Part shown: in pieces, positions 32,157 to 43,059 of the stretch | Layout of the letters: the number at the start of each line of letters is the position of its first letter | Position numbering within the stretch: the first letter of the stretch is position 1 | NCBI GenBank assembly: GCA_001724245.1 | Contig: MEDX01000002.1 | Location: 18,974 to 82,973, forward strand | From: Fonticula-like sp. SCN 57-25 | Lineage: Eukaryota; Nucleariida; Rotosphaerida | DNA: 64,000 nt | Direction: 5' to 3' | Translations under genes and position numbers: made by a program | The notes under the pieces: generated by a model | What the model saw: the letters and a program-made list of their open reading frames with translations, nothing else | The model's database searches: none | Told to the model about the DNA's origin: nothing

Positions 32157-35100
32157 TTACAACGCCGTAAACGACCTCTCCCCCTTTTCCTCCCTCTGCC
32201 CCTCCTGCAGCGCCACACCACCCACAACACTCTGCTGACTCACCACTTGACTTGTCACGTGACCATTTTGCTGACTCACCACTTGACCCCCAATCGCATT
32301 CTGAGCACCGACGGCCGCACTTGCCGCCGCCGCCGCCGCGTTAAATGTCTCGATCTGCTTCTGCAGCGCCACGCGATCCGCCGCGAGCTGCGTCCGGTGA
32401 CGCGCCAAGTGCCGCCGCTCAGTTTCAAGCTGCGTTTCCATCGTCTCAAAGTGCGCCAACTTGATCTCGAGCTTGCGAAGTTGAAGTTCAACGACAGCGG
32501 CGACTTCGCGTTGCATCCGTCGCTCTTCAATTTCGGCAAGTGTCAAGGCGCGGGCGGCGGCGGCGCCAAAGGCAGCGCCAGCGGCACGAAGTTGAGCAGA
32601 TTCGCTGGGGGCCACGTGGGCGGGGTCAGCGGGTTTTTCACTGTCCACTTCCATCGCATCATCTTCTTTTTTCTCTTCTTGAGGGGCAGCTGAATCGGAC
32701 TTTTCATCCTTCTTGTCTTGTTGAGGGGCAGCCACATCAGACTTGTCTCCCTTCTTGCCATCTTCTTGAGGGGCAGCCAGACGGGCCTTGCGTTCTTCCG
32801 CAAGTGCTCGAAGTGCCGCTTGGGCCGCGCATGCTGCCACGTTGGGACTCACCGAGCTGGCCAAAAACGCCATAACAGTCATAACAGGGTTCTCTGCGCG
32901 CGTAAACGGCATTGTCGTCGCCGCCGCCGCCGCGATCGCCATCGATCCCGACAGATTCCCACCCCCCCCTTGCTGCATCACCGACTGCGCGATCGGCGCC
33001 GATGCCGGCTCGAGGAACGGATCTTCGATGGGCAGCTGCAAAAAGTGCAGCAAGCACTGCTCGCGCGTGCGCGTCCCGACATGCTCAGCCACCTTATTCC
33101 AGTCCTCTTGAAACATTTCAATGCCCTCGAGCAGCAAAAACACTTCCTGCTCTGTCCACGCATCCTGCGTGTCGTGCCGCATCGCCGCCGTGTGCATGCG
33201 CACAAAGTCGCCCGAAAACATGGTGTGCGGAAAGCGACCCTCGAGGAAACAATTGGCGCACAGGTCAAACGGCTTGTCGCGCGCCGCGTGGTAGCGGTAC
33301 CCCGCGATCAGCACACCGCACGACCAACAATGCACACTGTCGCGCTTCCCCGCCGGCACACTCGCCAGCCGATCGCTGCTCACATTCGCCGACGCAGATC
33401 CGCCAGTGGCAAAAATGTCGCCCTTAAAGTCGAGCGAGCCCGTCACGCGCGGCGCCGCCACCGACGACCCCACCCCACTCTGCGCCTGCACTTGCCCACT
33501 TTGCCCGCCCTGCGCGCCGCCCGCGCCACTGACAGCGTTGCCAGGCTTGGCCGCCGCGCCAATGGCCGTCGGCCTAAACAGCTCGAGCCCCTCTGGCACT
33601 TCCGCCGTCACCTCAAAGTGCGCCGTGAACGACGGCCCCATTGGCGACGGCCGCGTGTCCGGGTCCACCTGGTGGTTGATCAGCCCCCACTGCTCGAGAA
33701 AGGCGTGCACGCGGATGATGGCGCACACGTCGCCGGTCAGGTTGCGGCGGCAGGCGGTGACGGTGAGGTACTCGTCGGGGTTGAGGCGGTACGTGTTGAT
33801 CATAAAGTCGCGGTACTCTTTGTAGATGGAGGGGGTTTTGGAGCGGTTGCGCTTGTTGAAGAATTCGGGAAGGGATCGGCTCTCAATCTGAAGGGGGCAA
33901 TGGGGTTAGGAAAAGTAGCGAAAGAAGGGGAAGAGAAGAGGGAAAGAGGTATACAATGCACAAGTACATGATACAAAGTATAAGAAAAGTACATGACAAG
34001 TACATGATACAGAGTACATGATACAGAGTACGTGATACAGAGTACAAGTACATGATACCAAGAAAAAGTTCACAATACCAAGTACACAATACCATACCAA
34101 GTACATGATATCAAGTATCCAGTACATGACACCAAAGTACATGATACAAAGTACATGATACAAAGTACACAACACAATACAAATTACATGATACATAGTA
34201 CATGATACAAAGTACATGATACAAAGTACAAGATATACAAGATACCATACAAGTACAAGTCAAGTACATGATACCAAGTACATGATACCAAGTACAAGTA
34301 CAAACCAAATTCCATACAGCTACACCACACCAATATCCACAAATTCCACTTGACCACAATTGCGTACATCGTTGATTTGATCAAAAGAGAACCACGCCGC
34401 ATACGACGGAATCACCAACGCCCTCTTTTGCTGCGCCATCCTCGCCTCCACCTCCTCCTGCTCCGCCGCATCCACTTCAGTTCCATTCCCGCTACTCGCC
34501 ACCTCACCACTGATGCTTGCCGGCGCACGCGGCTCAGTGACGACGACCGGCGGGTGACCGGGGCCTTCCGACATGTTGCCGCTCGACAGGTTGGCCGTCG
34601 TGCCCGTCGGCAGCGGCTCGAGCTCAATGGTGCGCCGTCCCGACTGTTTCATTTTTCCGGCTTCGGCTTGCAGGTCGACGGCGGCGGCGGGCGTCTCGAG
34701 CAGCGCGTCGGCGGTCGGCTCGGGCGCCGACGAGCGCGCGCGCTTCCTGGGCGCGCTCTCGTCGTCGTTGGCGGCGGACGCGGCGGCGGCGCGGCGGTTT
34801 TTCGCGTCGCGCGAGGCGGCGGACTTGGCGGGCGACGCCGCCTTGGTGCTGCTGCTGCTGGCGGCAGCGTCGGCGGCGTCGTCCTCGACCTCATAGTCCT
34901 CCTCGTTCATCCACTCGTTGAACTTTGCGCTGTCGAGCAGCCAGCGCGCAGAGACGCGCCAGCGGCCGCTGTGCGGGGGGGCGGGCTCGGGGTCGCCGGC
35001 GTCGGATTCGGGGACCCACGCGTCGTGGCTGTCGGGAAAGTACCACCAGTGGACGAGCGAGCGGGCGCCGGATCGCTCGAGCGTGCGGAACCAATCATCG

Positions 35101-35755
35101 TCATCGGCTTCTTCGGGGGCTTCAAAGGGGAAGAGCTCGTGAGTGATGTCGGAGGCCGAGCCGCCGACTTGCGCGCCGAGACGCTCGGCGGTGGCGCGAA
35201 GGGATGCCGCGGCATCAGACGGGATGTCGGGATGCAGCTGGATCACGGGGGAGCGCAAAAGACCGGCGGACTTGAGCGAGGCCGTGATGCCCATAAAAAG
35301 ATCAATGTAGACGGAGCGGCGAGAGGGGGTCTGGAGATCAAGGCGGCGGAGATCGTTCGCGTGCTTCCACTCGAAAAGCTGGCGAAGGATCAGGGCGAGC
35401 GCGCCATTCGGGCGGTAATCCTTGAAAAGCTTGGTGGGAATGCGGACAATCGGCGGATCCTTGGCGGTCTTGCCGAGCGCATCTTCCTGGAATTGCTGAA
35501 GTGAAGCAGTGAGAAGAGAAAGCTCCTTGTTTGTCGGTTTCTATTAACAATAAAATGTTAATCTTCTGCGCAGGAGGGAAAACTACCACCAAACGGGCAG
35601 TGATTTCAGCAATCGAAAAAACGCACCTTGTCCTGCTCAAAGAGATGCGCCGACGACTTTTCAAGCGCAACGCGAATTGGCTCAAAAAGGTCCTGCGTCT
35701 CCTTTGCCTCGTAGTAGCGAAGGTCAGCGCCGCCCGTGCGCTGATGCGGCGCCAT
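32157..35755 (-). CDS. SMARCC: SWI/SNF core subunit SMARCC / SWI3 / RSC8
   Basis: Scaffold subunit of SWI/SNF-type chromatin remodellers. Exons on the minus strand: 35627-35755, 34368-35495 and 32157-33887, giving 995 aa. In order: an N-terminal MarR/BRCT-like module (DLQTPSRRSVYIDLF, WWYFPDSHDAWVPE, FNEWMNEEDYEV); a low-complexity acidic/basic linker with KRARSS; a SWIRM domain (SYAAWFSFDQIND, LPEFFNKRNRSKTP, FLEQWGLINHQVD); a ZZ-type zinc finger (CWSCG, FDLCANCF); a SANT domain (WTEQEVFLLLEGIEMF, WNKVAEHVGTRTREQC); a Pro/Glu/Lys linker; and a long coiled coil for dimerisation. The N-terminal module is typical of animal-type SMARCC rather than yeast Swi3. A 478-nt intron (33888-34367) splits the SWIRM domain. 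Confidence 0.95.
33950..34330 (-). repeat. Intronic GTACATGATAC repeats
   Basis: Intron 33888-34367 of the SMARCC gene is a degenerate array of AGTACATGATACCA and AGTACATGATACAA units. In the host's sense direction it is T/G-rich (GTATCATGTACTT). Not coding. Confidence 0.8.
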
Positions 35756-36315
35756 GGTGGCCTGTCCTTTCACCCGACCGACCTGAACGCGCGCGCGAAA
35801 AAAGGTGGGTGCAAAGTGTGATATGCGTCTCTATTCACTTGGCATCTTTAATTGCATCAGATCTGATTCCTGATTTCGTCTGATTCCCGCCGAAACATCC
35901 TTTTCTTTCTGGCTGATGATGCCCGGCCTTTGGATGCGCAGATGGTGAAGGCGCATCGCCAGGTTCAGCGTCACCGAGCGGTGCGCCGAATCCACGGCGG
36001 CCCCTACAACCGCCTTAATGTGTTTCTTTTCGTTATTGTACCCATATTTAATGGCCAATATGACTCTTTTGTGCCTCATTTCTGCCTATTCTCTGCGCAT
36101 AAATACTCTTCAATTTTTGTCTTCTAAATGCATTTGACGGCATGCGAGATACAAAACCGAGCAAAACATGGTACAAAACGGCTTGACAAAATACGCTTGT
36201 CCGTGCTGGAACAAAACACAAATCCACTTTGGATAAAACCACCATCAAAATCGAAATATCGCATCATGAAAAATAACAGGCTAGGTGCGGCAAACAAACG
36301 CAATCACGTGACGAC
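35756..36315. other. Intergenic, 560 bp
   Basis: SMARCC promoter side and ABCF2 3' side. AT-rich from 36010 on. No gene, RNA or repeat recognised. Confidence 0.45.
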
Positions 36316-38148
36316 CTACTTGGTCGCGTCGATCGACTGCCTCAACGTGTCCTTGTACGAAATGATGTCGCCCTCCCAGCGCGTGATGGTCCCCTTGTCG
36401 CAGATCCAAATCTCCTCGGCCACCTGGTTGATCAGGCGGAAATCGTGACTCACGAGCACGACGCCGCCCTCAAAGTCGTTGATGGCCGCCGCGAGCGAGT
36501 CGATCGTCTCGAGGTCCAAGTGGTTGGTCGGCTCGTCGAGCAGCAGGAGGTGAGGCTGCAGCTGCGCGAGCCACGCAAAGATGATGCGGCAGCGCTGGCC
36601 GTCCGACAGGTTGCGGATGATGGTCGTCTGCTCCTTGCCAGTGATGCCAAAGCGGCCGACGAGGCGGCGCATGTCCTCCTCGGTGAGCACGTTCGGGAAC
36701 GTCTTGTGCATCCAGTCGAGCGGCGTCATGTTCATGTCGAGGATGTCCTGAAGGTGCTGGTGGTAGCGAGCGACCTTGAGGTGCATGTGGCGGCGGATCT
36801 GGCCCTTGGTGGGGGTCAGCTCGCCGTCCAGCAGCTTGAGAAGCGTCGACTTGCCGGCGCCGTTCGGGCCCACGAGCGCCACGCGCGTGTCGAGGTCAAT
36901 GCCAAAGTCAAGGTCGTTGTAGATCGGCGGCGTGCCGTTCTGGTAGTCAAAGGCAACGTTCTGGATCATGAGCACCGGCGGCGGGAGCTTGCCGCAGTCA
37001 GGGAAGGAGAACTGGAGCACGCGGTCCTTGACGACCTGCTCAGTGAGGCCGCTCGAGACGACCTTGCTGAGGAGCTTCTCCTTACTCTTGGCCTGGCGGG
37101 CGAGCTTGGCGTTACCGTGACCGAAGCGCGCAATGTACTCCTTCATGTGCTTGATCTGGTCCTGCTCCCACTGGTAGCGCTTGTTCTGGTTCTCCTCGAG
37201 CTCAGAGCGCGTCTTGATGAACTGGTCATAGTTGCCAGAGTAGTACTTGAGCTGCTTCTGCTGCATGTGGATGATGTTGGTGCACACGCCGTTCAAAAAG
37301 TCCTGCGAGTGCGAGATGAGCACCAGGATGCGGTTGTACTTGCTGAGCTCCTCCTCGAGCCACACGCAGGCCTCGAGATCCAGATGGTTGGTCGGCTCGT
37401 CGAGAAGAAGGAGCGCGGGGCGGACAAAGAGCGCGCGGGCGAGCGCGATACGCATGCGCCAACCTCCGGAAAAGTCGCGCGTCTTCTTGGCCTGCATCGC
37501 CTTGGTGAAGCCGAGACCGGCAAGCAGCTTGGCGGCGCGCGTCTCGGCAACCTCAGCGTCGAGCTCGTCAAGGCGCTCGTACAGGGTCATGAGGTAGTCG
37601 CTCTCGGCGCCCTCGGTGGCGATGACGCGCTCGGTCTCGGCCTCGAGCCAGAGACGCTCAGAGTCGACCTCCATGACGCACTCGAGCGCGGTCTTGTCCG
37701 ACGCCTCGATCTCAGACTTGAGGTGGAAAATGTCAATGTGGTTGGGGATGGGGAGGTCGCGCTCGCCGAGGGACGCGAGCAGCGTCGACTTGCCGCATCC
37801 GTTGGCGCCAATGAGACCATAGCGGCGGCCACAGTTGAGGTCGACCTTGGAGTCGGTCAGCAGCTCCACACCATAGTACGTGATCGAAAAGTTGTGGATC
37901 TGGACGTCGCGCGACTGCATGTGCGACGTGATCTGGCCCGTCACCGTGCGCGCGGCGGCGGCCTCGGCGGCGCTGATCTCCTCGACGCCAATTGGGCTGC
38001 TGCTGCGAGGCGTATCGGAAGCGGTGCCGGGCTGCGAGTCGTTGATGTCGAGGTCATCCATGGCCTGCTCGGCAGTCTTGCCCTTGCCGACGGTCGTGCT
38101 CTTCTCCTTCTTCTTCAGAGCGCGCTTCTTGGCAGCATCAGACACCAT
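36316..38148 (-). CDS. ABCF2: ABCF-type ribosome-associated ATPase (ABCF2/ARB1)
   Basis: Soluble tandem ABC ATPase of the ARB1/ABCF2 group, involved in ribosome biogenesis and export. A single uninterrupted exon codes 610 aa from ATG 38148. A 75-residue Lys-rich and acidic N-terminus precedes two ABC domains. Domain 1 has Walker [10 protein letters not shown] (114-122), signature FSGGW and Walker [13 protein letters not shown]. Domain 2 has [14 protein letters not shown] and [12 protein letters not shown]. The ABCF linker with [10 protein letters not shown] lies between. No membrane segments. The absence of introns in such a long gene is unusual for this window, whose other large genes carry 1-9. 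Confidence 0.96.
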   Translation of the reverse strand: MVSDAAKKRALKKKEKSTTVGKGKTAEQAMDDLDINDSQPGTASDTPRSSSPIGVEEISAAEAAAARTVTGQITSHMQSRDVQIHNFSITYYGVELLTDSKVDLNCGRRYGLIGANGCGKSTLLASLGERDLPIPNHIDIFHLKSEIEASDKTALECVMEVDSERLWLEAETERVIATEGAESDYLMTLYERLDELDAEVAETRAAKLLAGLGFTKAMQAKKTRDFSGGWRMRIALARALFVRPALLLLDEPTNHLDLEACVWLEEELSKYNRILVLISHSQDFLNGVCTNIIHMQQKQLKYYSGNYDQFIKTRSELEENQNKRYQWEQDQIKHMKEYIARFGHGNAKLARQAKSKEKLLSKVVSSGLTEQVVKDRVLQFSFPDCGKLPPPVLMIQNVAFDYQNGTPPIYNDLDFGIDLDTRVALVGPNGAGKSTLLKLLDGELTPTKGQIRRHMHLKVARYHQHLQDILDMNMTPLDWMHKTFPNVLTEEDMRRLVGRFGITGKEQTTIIRNLSDGQRCRIIFAWLAQLQPHLLLLDEPTNHLDLETIDSLAAAINDFEGGVVLVSHDFRLINQVAEEIWICDKGTITRWEGDIISYKDTLRQSIDATK

Positions 38149-38490
38149 GTTGTCTCTTTCCTTGATCCGCGCGGGAGGGGGTAACAACTAGAAGTGTGGC
38201 GCGGAAAGGCCATGTGCCACGTGGCAATATCGCCCAATCACTCTTGTGGCAGTGACGTGGCAGGGGTGTGACAGGGCTGTATCCACGTGGCAGATGTGTG
38301 ACAGGGCTGTATCCACGTGGTCGTGGTGACGCAATTTGTGCCATCGCGGACGGAAATCGGGAAAGGGGCGGGAAAGTGACAGGCATTCTGAGGGATGTTT
38401 TATAAAGAGAAAAGGAAAAGGAAAATAGAGGAAGGTGTGGGCAAAGAGTAAAAGTCAGGAAAAGCAACATTCACGTGTGACTAGAGCCTT
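38149..38490. other. Intergenic with a CACGTG-bearing tandem repeat
   Basis: Between ABCF2 and the SDS3-like gene. At about 38250-38325 a roughly 33-bp unit containing TGTGACAGGGCTGTATCCACG is repeated twice. CACGTGG occurs at least three times within 120 bp. Probably promoter DNA of ABCF2. Confidence 0.5.
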
Positions 38491-39975
38491 TTACGTCTTG
38501 GGGCGGATAGACACCTTACCCTGCCGCAAGTGTTGCAAAAGGATCTTGGTTTTTGATCCGTCCGTCCGCCTCACGGCAATCTAAAGAAATCGTCAGCGAA
38601 AATAATGTTGTTGTTAGAGGCGCGTACCTCGGAGCTGTTGACGGCGGTGATCGTGCCGGGGAAGCGACTCGATTCGCGGTTCTCGATATAAATCTGACCA
38701 CCGCGCGAGTACCGATTCCCCTGGTACATAATCGAGTTATTCTCATAAATTACCTCGTCCATCTCCTGCTCGCGCGCATCCTTGGCAACTGTGGTCATTG
38801 TCAGTATACAAAAAGGGGAAAAAAAGCATTGGCGCACCAGCGGCAGCTCGGCGCGTCGCCACGGCGGGGTTGGCCTAGTATGGCGTCAGCAAAACAAACA
38901 TGGAATCAGCATGCGTACGCTGGTGATTATCAAAAGATCCTCGAGGATTTCGTTGTCCTTGAGAGCGTGCTGGATAGTGGGACCTGCACAGACGCGCGTC
39001 AGCACAAAAAAACCACAAAAAAAGCGGCGCGCACCGCTCAGCACGCGGCGCTTTGCCGTCTTGGTGTCCATCGGCTCGACGCCGCCGCGCCTCCTGAGCT
39101 TGCGCAGCGGGGCCAGGCGGCTGCCCATCTCGGACGCGAGCTCTATATAAAGCAGAAAATGGTCAGAAAAAAGGGTTAACTTGGCGGGAAAGATCGCACC
39201 GGTCGTGATGTCTATGCTGCCCTTCTCCTCCTCGAGGCGCTTGCGCTTGTCCTGCAGCGACGAGATCATGCGCTCGCGGACGCTCTGCACCTCGCCCTAT
39301 ATCAGCATGGGTTAGATCACGAAAAAAGAGCGGTGATGATGCCGCACGGCATAGTCAGTGTCGGCGCCGTTCTTGTCCTGCGTGCAGACGGCCTCGATGG
39401 TCTCGAGCTGGCACGTGCGCCACATCTCGGCCATCTCCAGGCGCTCAGCGCGCCTCTGCTCGAGCATCTGGATCGACTCGACAAACTCGGGATGCTCGCC
39501 TGCGGAACGCATCACGAGCCATGTTAGGTGGGATCAACATCAAAAGAAAGAGGGACGTGGGCGTACCGGCGGCCACCTGCTGGATCTCGCCGTCCAGGCT
39601 GTGGAGCTTTTCCTGGTACAGGCTGCATATTCAAACACAGTCAGTAACAGTAAAGCAAAAAAAGCGCTTGAAAAGAGAAAGGGCGCACCGATCCTTGAGC
39701 TCTGAGAATTCCTTCTCGATGCGCGACATTTGCTCGAGGGCTTCCTGGCGGCGGCCCTCGCTGCCGTCGGCATCAGCCTCGCCTGCGCCACACAATTAGC
39801 GGCAAATAAAACACAAAAACGTTGACGCACCGTCGGTGGAGTCGTACTCCTCCTCGGCCGTGTTTTCGGCCTGCTCGCGAGCGTCGGCAGTCTCGCCCAT
39901 CACGAGCTCGGTCTCGCTGTCGCTGTCATCACCGCCCGCGTTCGCGAGCAGCATCGCCTTTGAGGTCGGCGCCAT
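38491..39975 (-). CDS. SDS3: SDS3/BRMS1-like histone deacetylase complex subunit
   Basis: Ten small exons on the minus strand: 39831-39975, 39689-39782, 39567-39622, 39348-39499, 39200-39296, 39035-39142, 38919-38983, 38838-38874, 38628-38788 and 38491-38580, giving 334 aa. The acidic N-terminus is followed by the Sds3-like coiled coil: QMSRIEKEFSELKDRLYQEKL, then MLEQRRAERLEMAEMW and LEEEKGSIDITT. The C-terminal part (MYQGNRYSRGGQIYIEN, then VRRTDGSKTKILLQHLRQGK) looks like the capping/Tudor-like region of SUDS3. These proteins scaffold Sin3-HDAC corepressors. The identity comes from pattern recognition, and SUDS3 versus BRMS1 cannot be separated. All nine donors have C at +4. Confidence 0.8.
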
Positions 39976-40239
39976 GATTTCACTCACCAACGTTCACGCG
40001 CAATAACACCTAGGCTGTGTGCAAAGCGCGGCCTACCTGCAAGCGGGGATCGGTCCCCTGCTGCCCGTGGCGATCCCTAAAACACCGCCGAAACCGCAGT
40101 GATGCGAAATGGCAACAGGGCTGCCACACCAATGTGCACAACATTGTGAGATTGGTATTGTCACAGCCGTGCGGGCAACCTTGTGCGCAGGCCGCAAGCC
40201 TGTCTCTTGTCCTTGATTGCCCAACCAGCAACCCACGCG

Positions 40240-42523
40240 ATGTCGTCGACGAGCGCTGCGCCGGCCCCGTCCCCCGCGGCGGAGGGCAAGCCCGTCTACG
40301 TGTCCGAAGCCAAGGGCAGCGACGAGACCGGAGACGGCTCCGAGGCCAAGCCGTTCAAGACGGCGCTTCACGCGCTGTCGCTCGACATCAACGCCATCGT
40401 TTTTGTCGAGGGCGCCGAGGGGTTCGCAAAGATCTCTGATGCCGGCCTGAAGAAGCAGAAGAAGCAGTTGGAGCTCAACGAGAAGAAGGCCGCCAAGGCC
40501 GCTCAGCTCGCCGCCGCCGCCGCCCAAAAGGTACTTTTTTTTGGTCCTTTTCCCTCTTTTTCTGCCTTTTTTCCTTGCTTACGCGTGGACGATTCCAGGC
40601 CGAGGAGGAAGCGCGCCGTCTCGAAGAGGCCAAAAAGATCGTTCTCGTCGAGGACGCCTCTCTCCCCGCCGCCGTCCAGATCAAGATCCGCGAAGGCAAG
40701 GAGCACCGCGGCAAGCGCGTCAAGATCAGCGGCTGGGTCCATCGCCTCCGCTCGCAGGGCAAGGCGCTCCTCTTCATCGTCCTCCGCGATGGCACTGGCC
40801 TCGTGCAGTGCGTCCTCAACGACCGCCTCGTACGCCTTTTTGCAGCTTTTTTGCACCTTTTTCTAATGAATTTTGCAGTGCCAGACGTACAATGCGCTGA
40901 CGCTGACGCGCGAGAGCACCGTGACGATCTATGGCGTGCTCACTGAGGTGCCCGAGGGCCAGTCGGCCGAGGGCGGCCACGAGCTCAAGGCGGACTACTG
41001 GGAGCTCGTCGCGGCGGCGCCCGGCGGCGCAGAGTCGGCCGACAACAAGTTTAACACGGAGAGCAACCCTGATGTGCTCCTGGACAACCGCCACATGGTC
41101 CTTCGTGGTGACAAGGGTACGAATTGTGGGGTTTTTTGTGGGGTTTTGTGTGTTTTGTAGAGTGTTTTTACACTCTTTTTGTACCTTTTGTGACATTTTT
41201 GCCCTTATTTTTTTAGTTTTTGTGTCTTTTTCGCCCATTTTTTCCCCTTTCTGTGTCTTTTTGCGCGCTTTTTCCACTTTTTCCACACTTTTTTCCCCAC
41301 TTTTCCCCACTTTTCCCCACTTTTTCCTCACTAAATTTCTCTTTCTCAGCCTCCAAGATCCTCAAGGTCCGCGCTGTCGTCCTCAAAGCCTTCCGCGACC
41401 ACTTTTACGACCGCGGCTACTTTGAAGTCACCCCCCCCTGCATGGTCCAAACCCAGGTCGAAGGCGGCTCAACCCTATTCGAATTCGACTATTACGGCGA
41501 GCCCGCTTACCTCACGCAGTCGTCCCAGCTGTACCTCGAGACGGTCATTCCCTCGCTCGGCGACGTTTACTGCATTCAAGAGTCGTTTAGGGCGGAAAAG
41601 TCGCGCACGCGTCGTCACCTGAGTGAGTATACGCACTTGGAGGCGGAGTGTCCGTTTATCGATTTTGACGAGTTGCTCAACCGTGTCGAAGACCTCGTAC
41701 GTAGCATAAAAGTGTTTTTAATGTGGAAATAGAGTGTTTTTGGTGTGGAAATGGTCGTTTTTTGGTTGGTTTTGGGTGGTTTTTGGTCGTGTTTTGGTAC
41801 TTTTGGGTTGTTTTTGGTCATTTTTTCGATACTTTTTAGAGTGTTTTTGGACATGTTTTTGATACTTTTTGCTTGTTTTTTATCACTTTTTGCCACTTTT
41901 CACTCACTTTTTACTTACCTCTCCTCTCTTTTCTTCCCTTCCCTTAGATTACGGATGTTGTTGCGCGCGTTCAGTCGAGCCCCTTTGCTCATCTCCTCAC
42001 CGAGCTCAACCCCACTTTTGTCGCCCCCAAGAAGCCCTTCCGCCGCATGGCCTACGCCGACGGCATCAAGTGGCTCAACGAGCACGGCATCAAGAAAGAC
42101 GACGGCACCGACTTTGTCTTTGGCGAGGACATTAACGAAGCCCCCGAGCGCAAGATGACGGACGCCATCAACGAGCCGATCTTGTTTTGCCGCTTCCCCG
42201 CCGAGATCAAGTCGTTCTACATGCAGCGCTGCGCGGACGACCGCCGCGTGACCGAGTCTGTCGACGTTCTCATGCCGGGCGTCGGCGAGATCGTCGGCGG
42301 GTCGATGCGCATCTGGGACATTGCCGAGCTGATGGAGGGGTACAAGCGGGAGGGGATCGATCCGTCGCCGTACTATTGGTTTACGGATCAGCGCAAGTAT
42401 GGCGCGTGCCCGCATGGGGGGTATGGGCTGGGCGTGGAGAGGTTCTTGACGTGGCTGCTGGGGTTGGAGCACATTAGGGAGGTGTGCATGTACCCGAGGT
42501 TTGTCGGGAGATGCAAGCCGTGA
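40240..42523 (+). CDS. NARS1: Asparaginyl-tRNA synthetase, cytosolic
   Basis: Class IIb synthetase. Exons 40240-40530, 40599-40829, 40879-41116, 41350-41696 and 41948-42523 give 560 aa. The eukaryote-specific N-terminal extension ([23 protein letters not shown], then a Lys/Ala helix) covers about 110 residues. The OB-fold anticodon domain follows ([28 protein letters not shown]). The catalytic core has [16 protein letters not shown] (motif 1), [26 protein letters not shown] (motif 2) and [16 protein letters not shown] (motif 3). Introns 3 and 4 (233 and 251 nt) are filled with T-rich sense-strand repeats. It is separated from the divergent SDS3-like gene by 264 bp. Confidence 0.97.
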
Positions 42524-43059
42524 AAAGGGCAGATGATGATGAGAATAAAATTGCCAGAGAATAAATTGCCAGTTCATTAAATATGTTATTTAAAAAGGGA
42601 ATAGTACATATTCAAAAGTATAATATGCTGTAGTACAGCAGTGCACTGCAACATGCTCATGGTCATCGTATGTACATCATATCATGATTGGCATGGTGAC
42701 CGGCATTGCCATCGTACATGACATTTCTCATGCGGGTCATCTGCAATTTAGCACATTAATATGTCGTATTTCTTTCATATTTGCTTACAATTTCCTGCAT
42801 TCAAGCATGTATAACGCTTGCTTTCCAGTTCTATATTTCCTTTTCATACGTGCATGCTCATGCTACATCTTTCCCACATCATCCACGTGGCATCTAAGGA
42901 TCCACGTGGCCAACGACCGTGTTTTGTTGTGCTTTGGTCGGGTAAGATCGCAGGCGCGCCATCAGTTCAACTTTTTCTCTGCTGCTGGTGACTCTACCGC
43001 TGCACTGAACCCCATTCCGCGTCTGTCTCTGCTGCTGGTCACATTGCCTCTTTGCTGAA
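42524..43059. other. Intergenic, 536 bp
   Basis: AT-rich AsnRS 3' side. From about 42880 a promoter-like part carries CCACGTGG twice. A near-duplicate TCTCTGCTGCTGGT, about 50 bp apart, lies just before the next ATG. Confidence 0.45.

Noticed and set aside
32718-33971. A 417-codon plus-strand open frame opposite SMARCC
   Set aside because: Arg/His/Pro-biased shadow of the SWIRM/ZZ/SANT coding sequence; no start context or motifs.
34350-35504. A 384-codon plus-strand frame opposite the SMARCC N-terminal module
   Set aside because: Gly/Arg-rich composition arises from GC-rich codons on the other strand, which encode recognisable SMARCC sequence.
36445-38184. A 579-codon open frame on the plus strand opposite ABCF2
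   Set aside because: It is a mirror of the high-GC ABCF2 exon: Leu/Arg/Val/Glu-biased, no family motifs, and the minus frame has two intact ABC domains.
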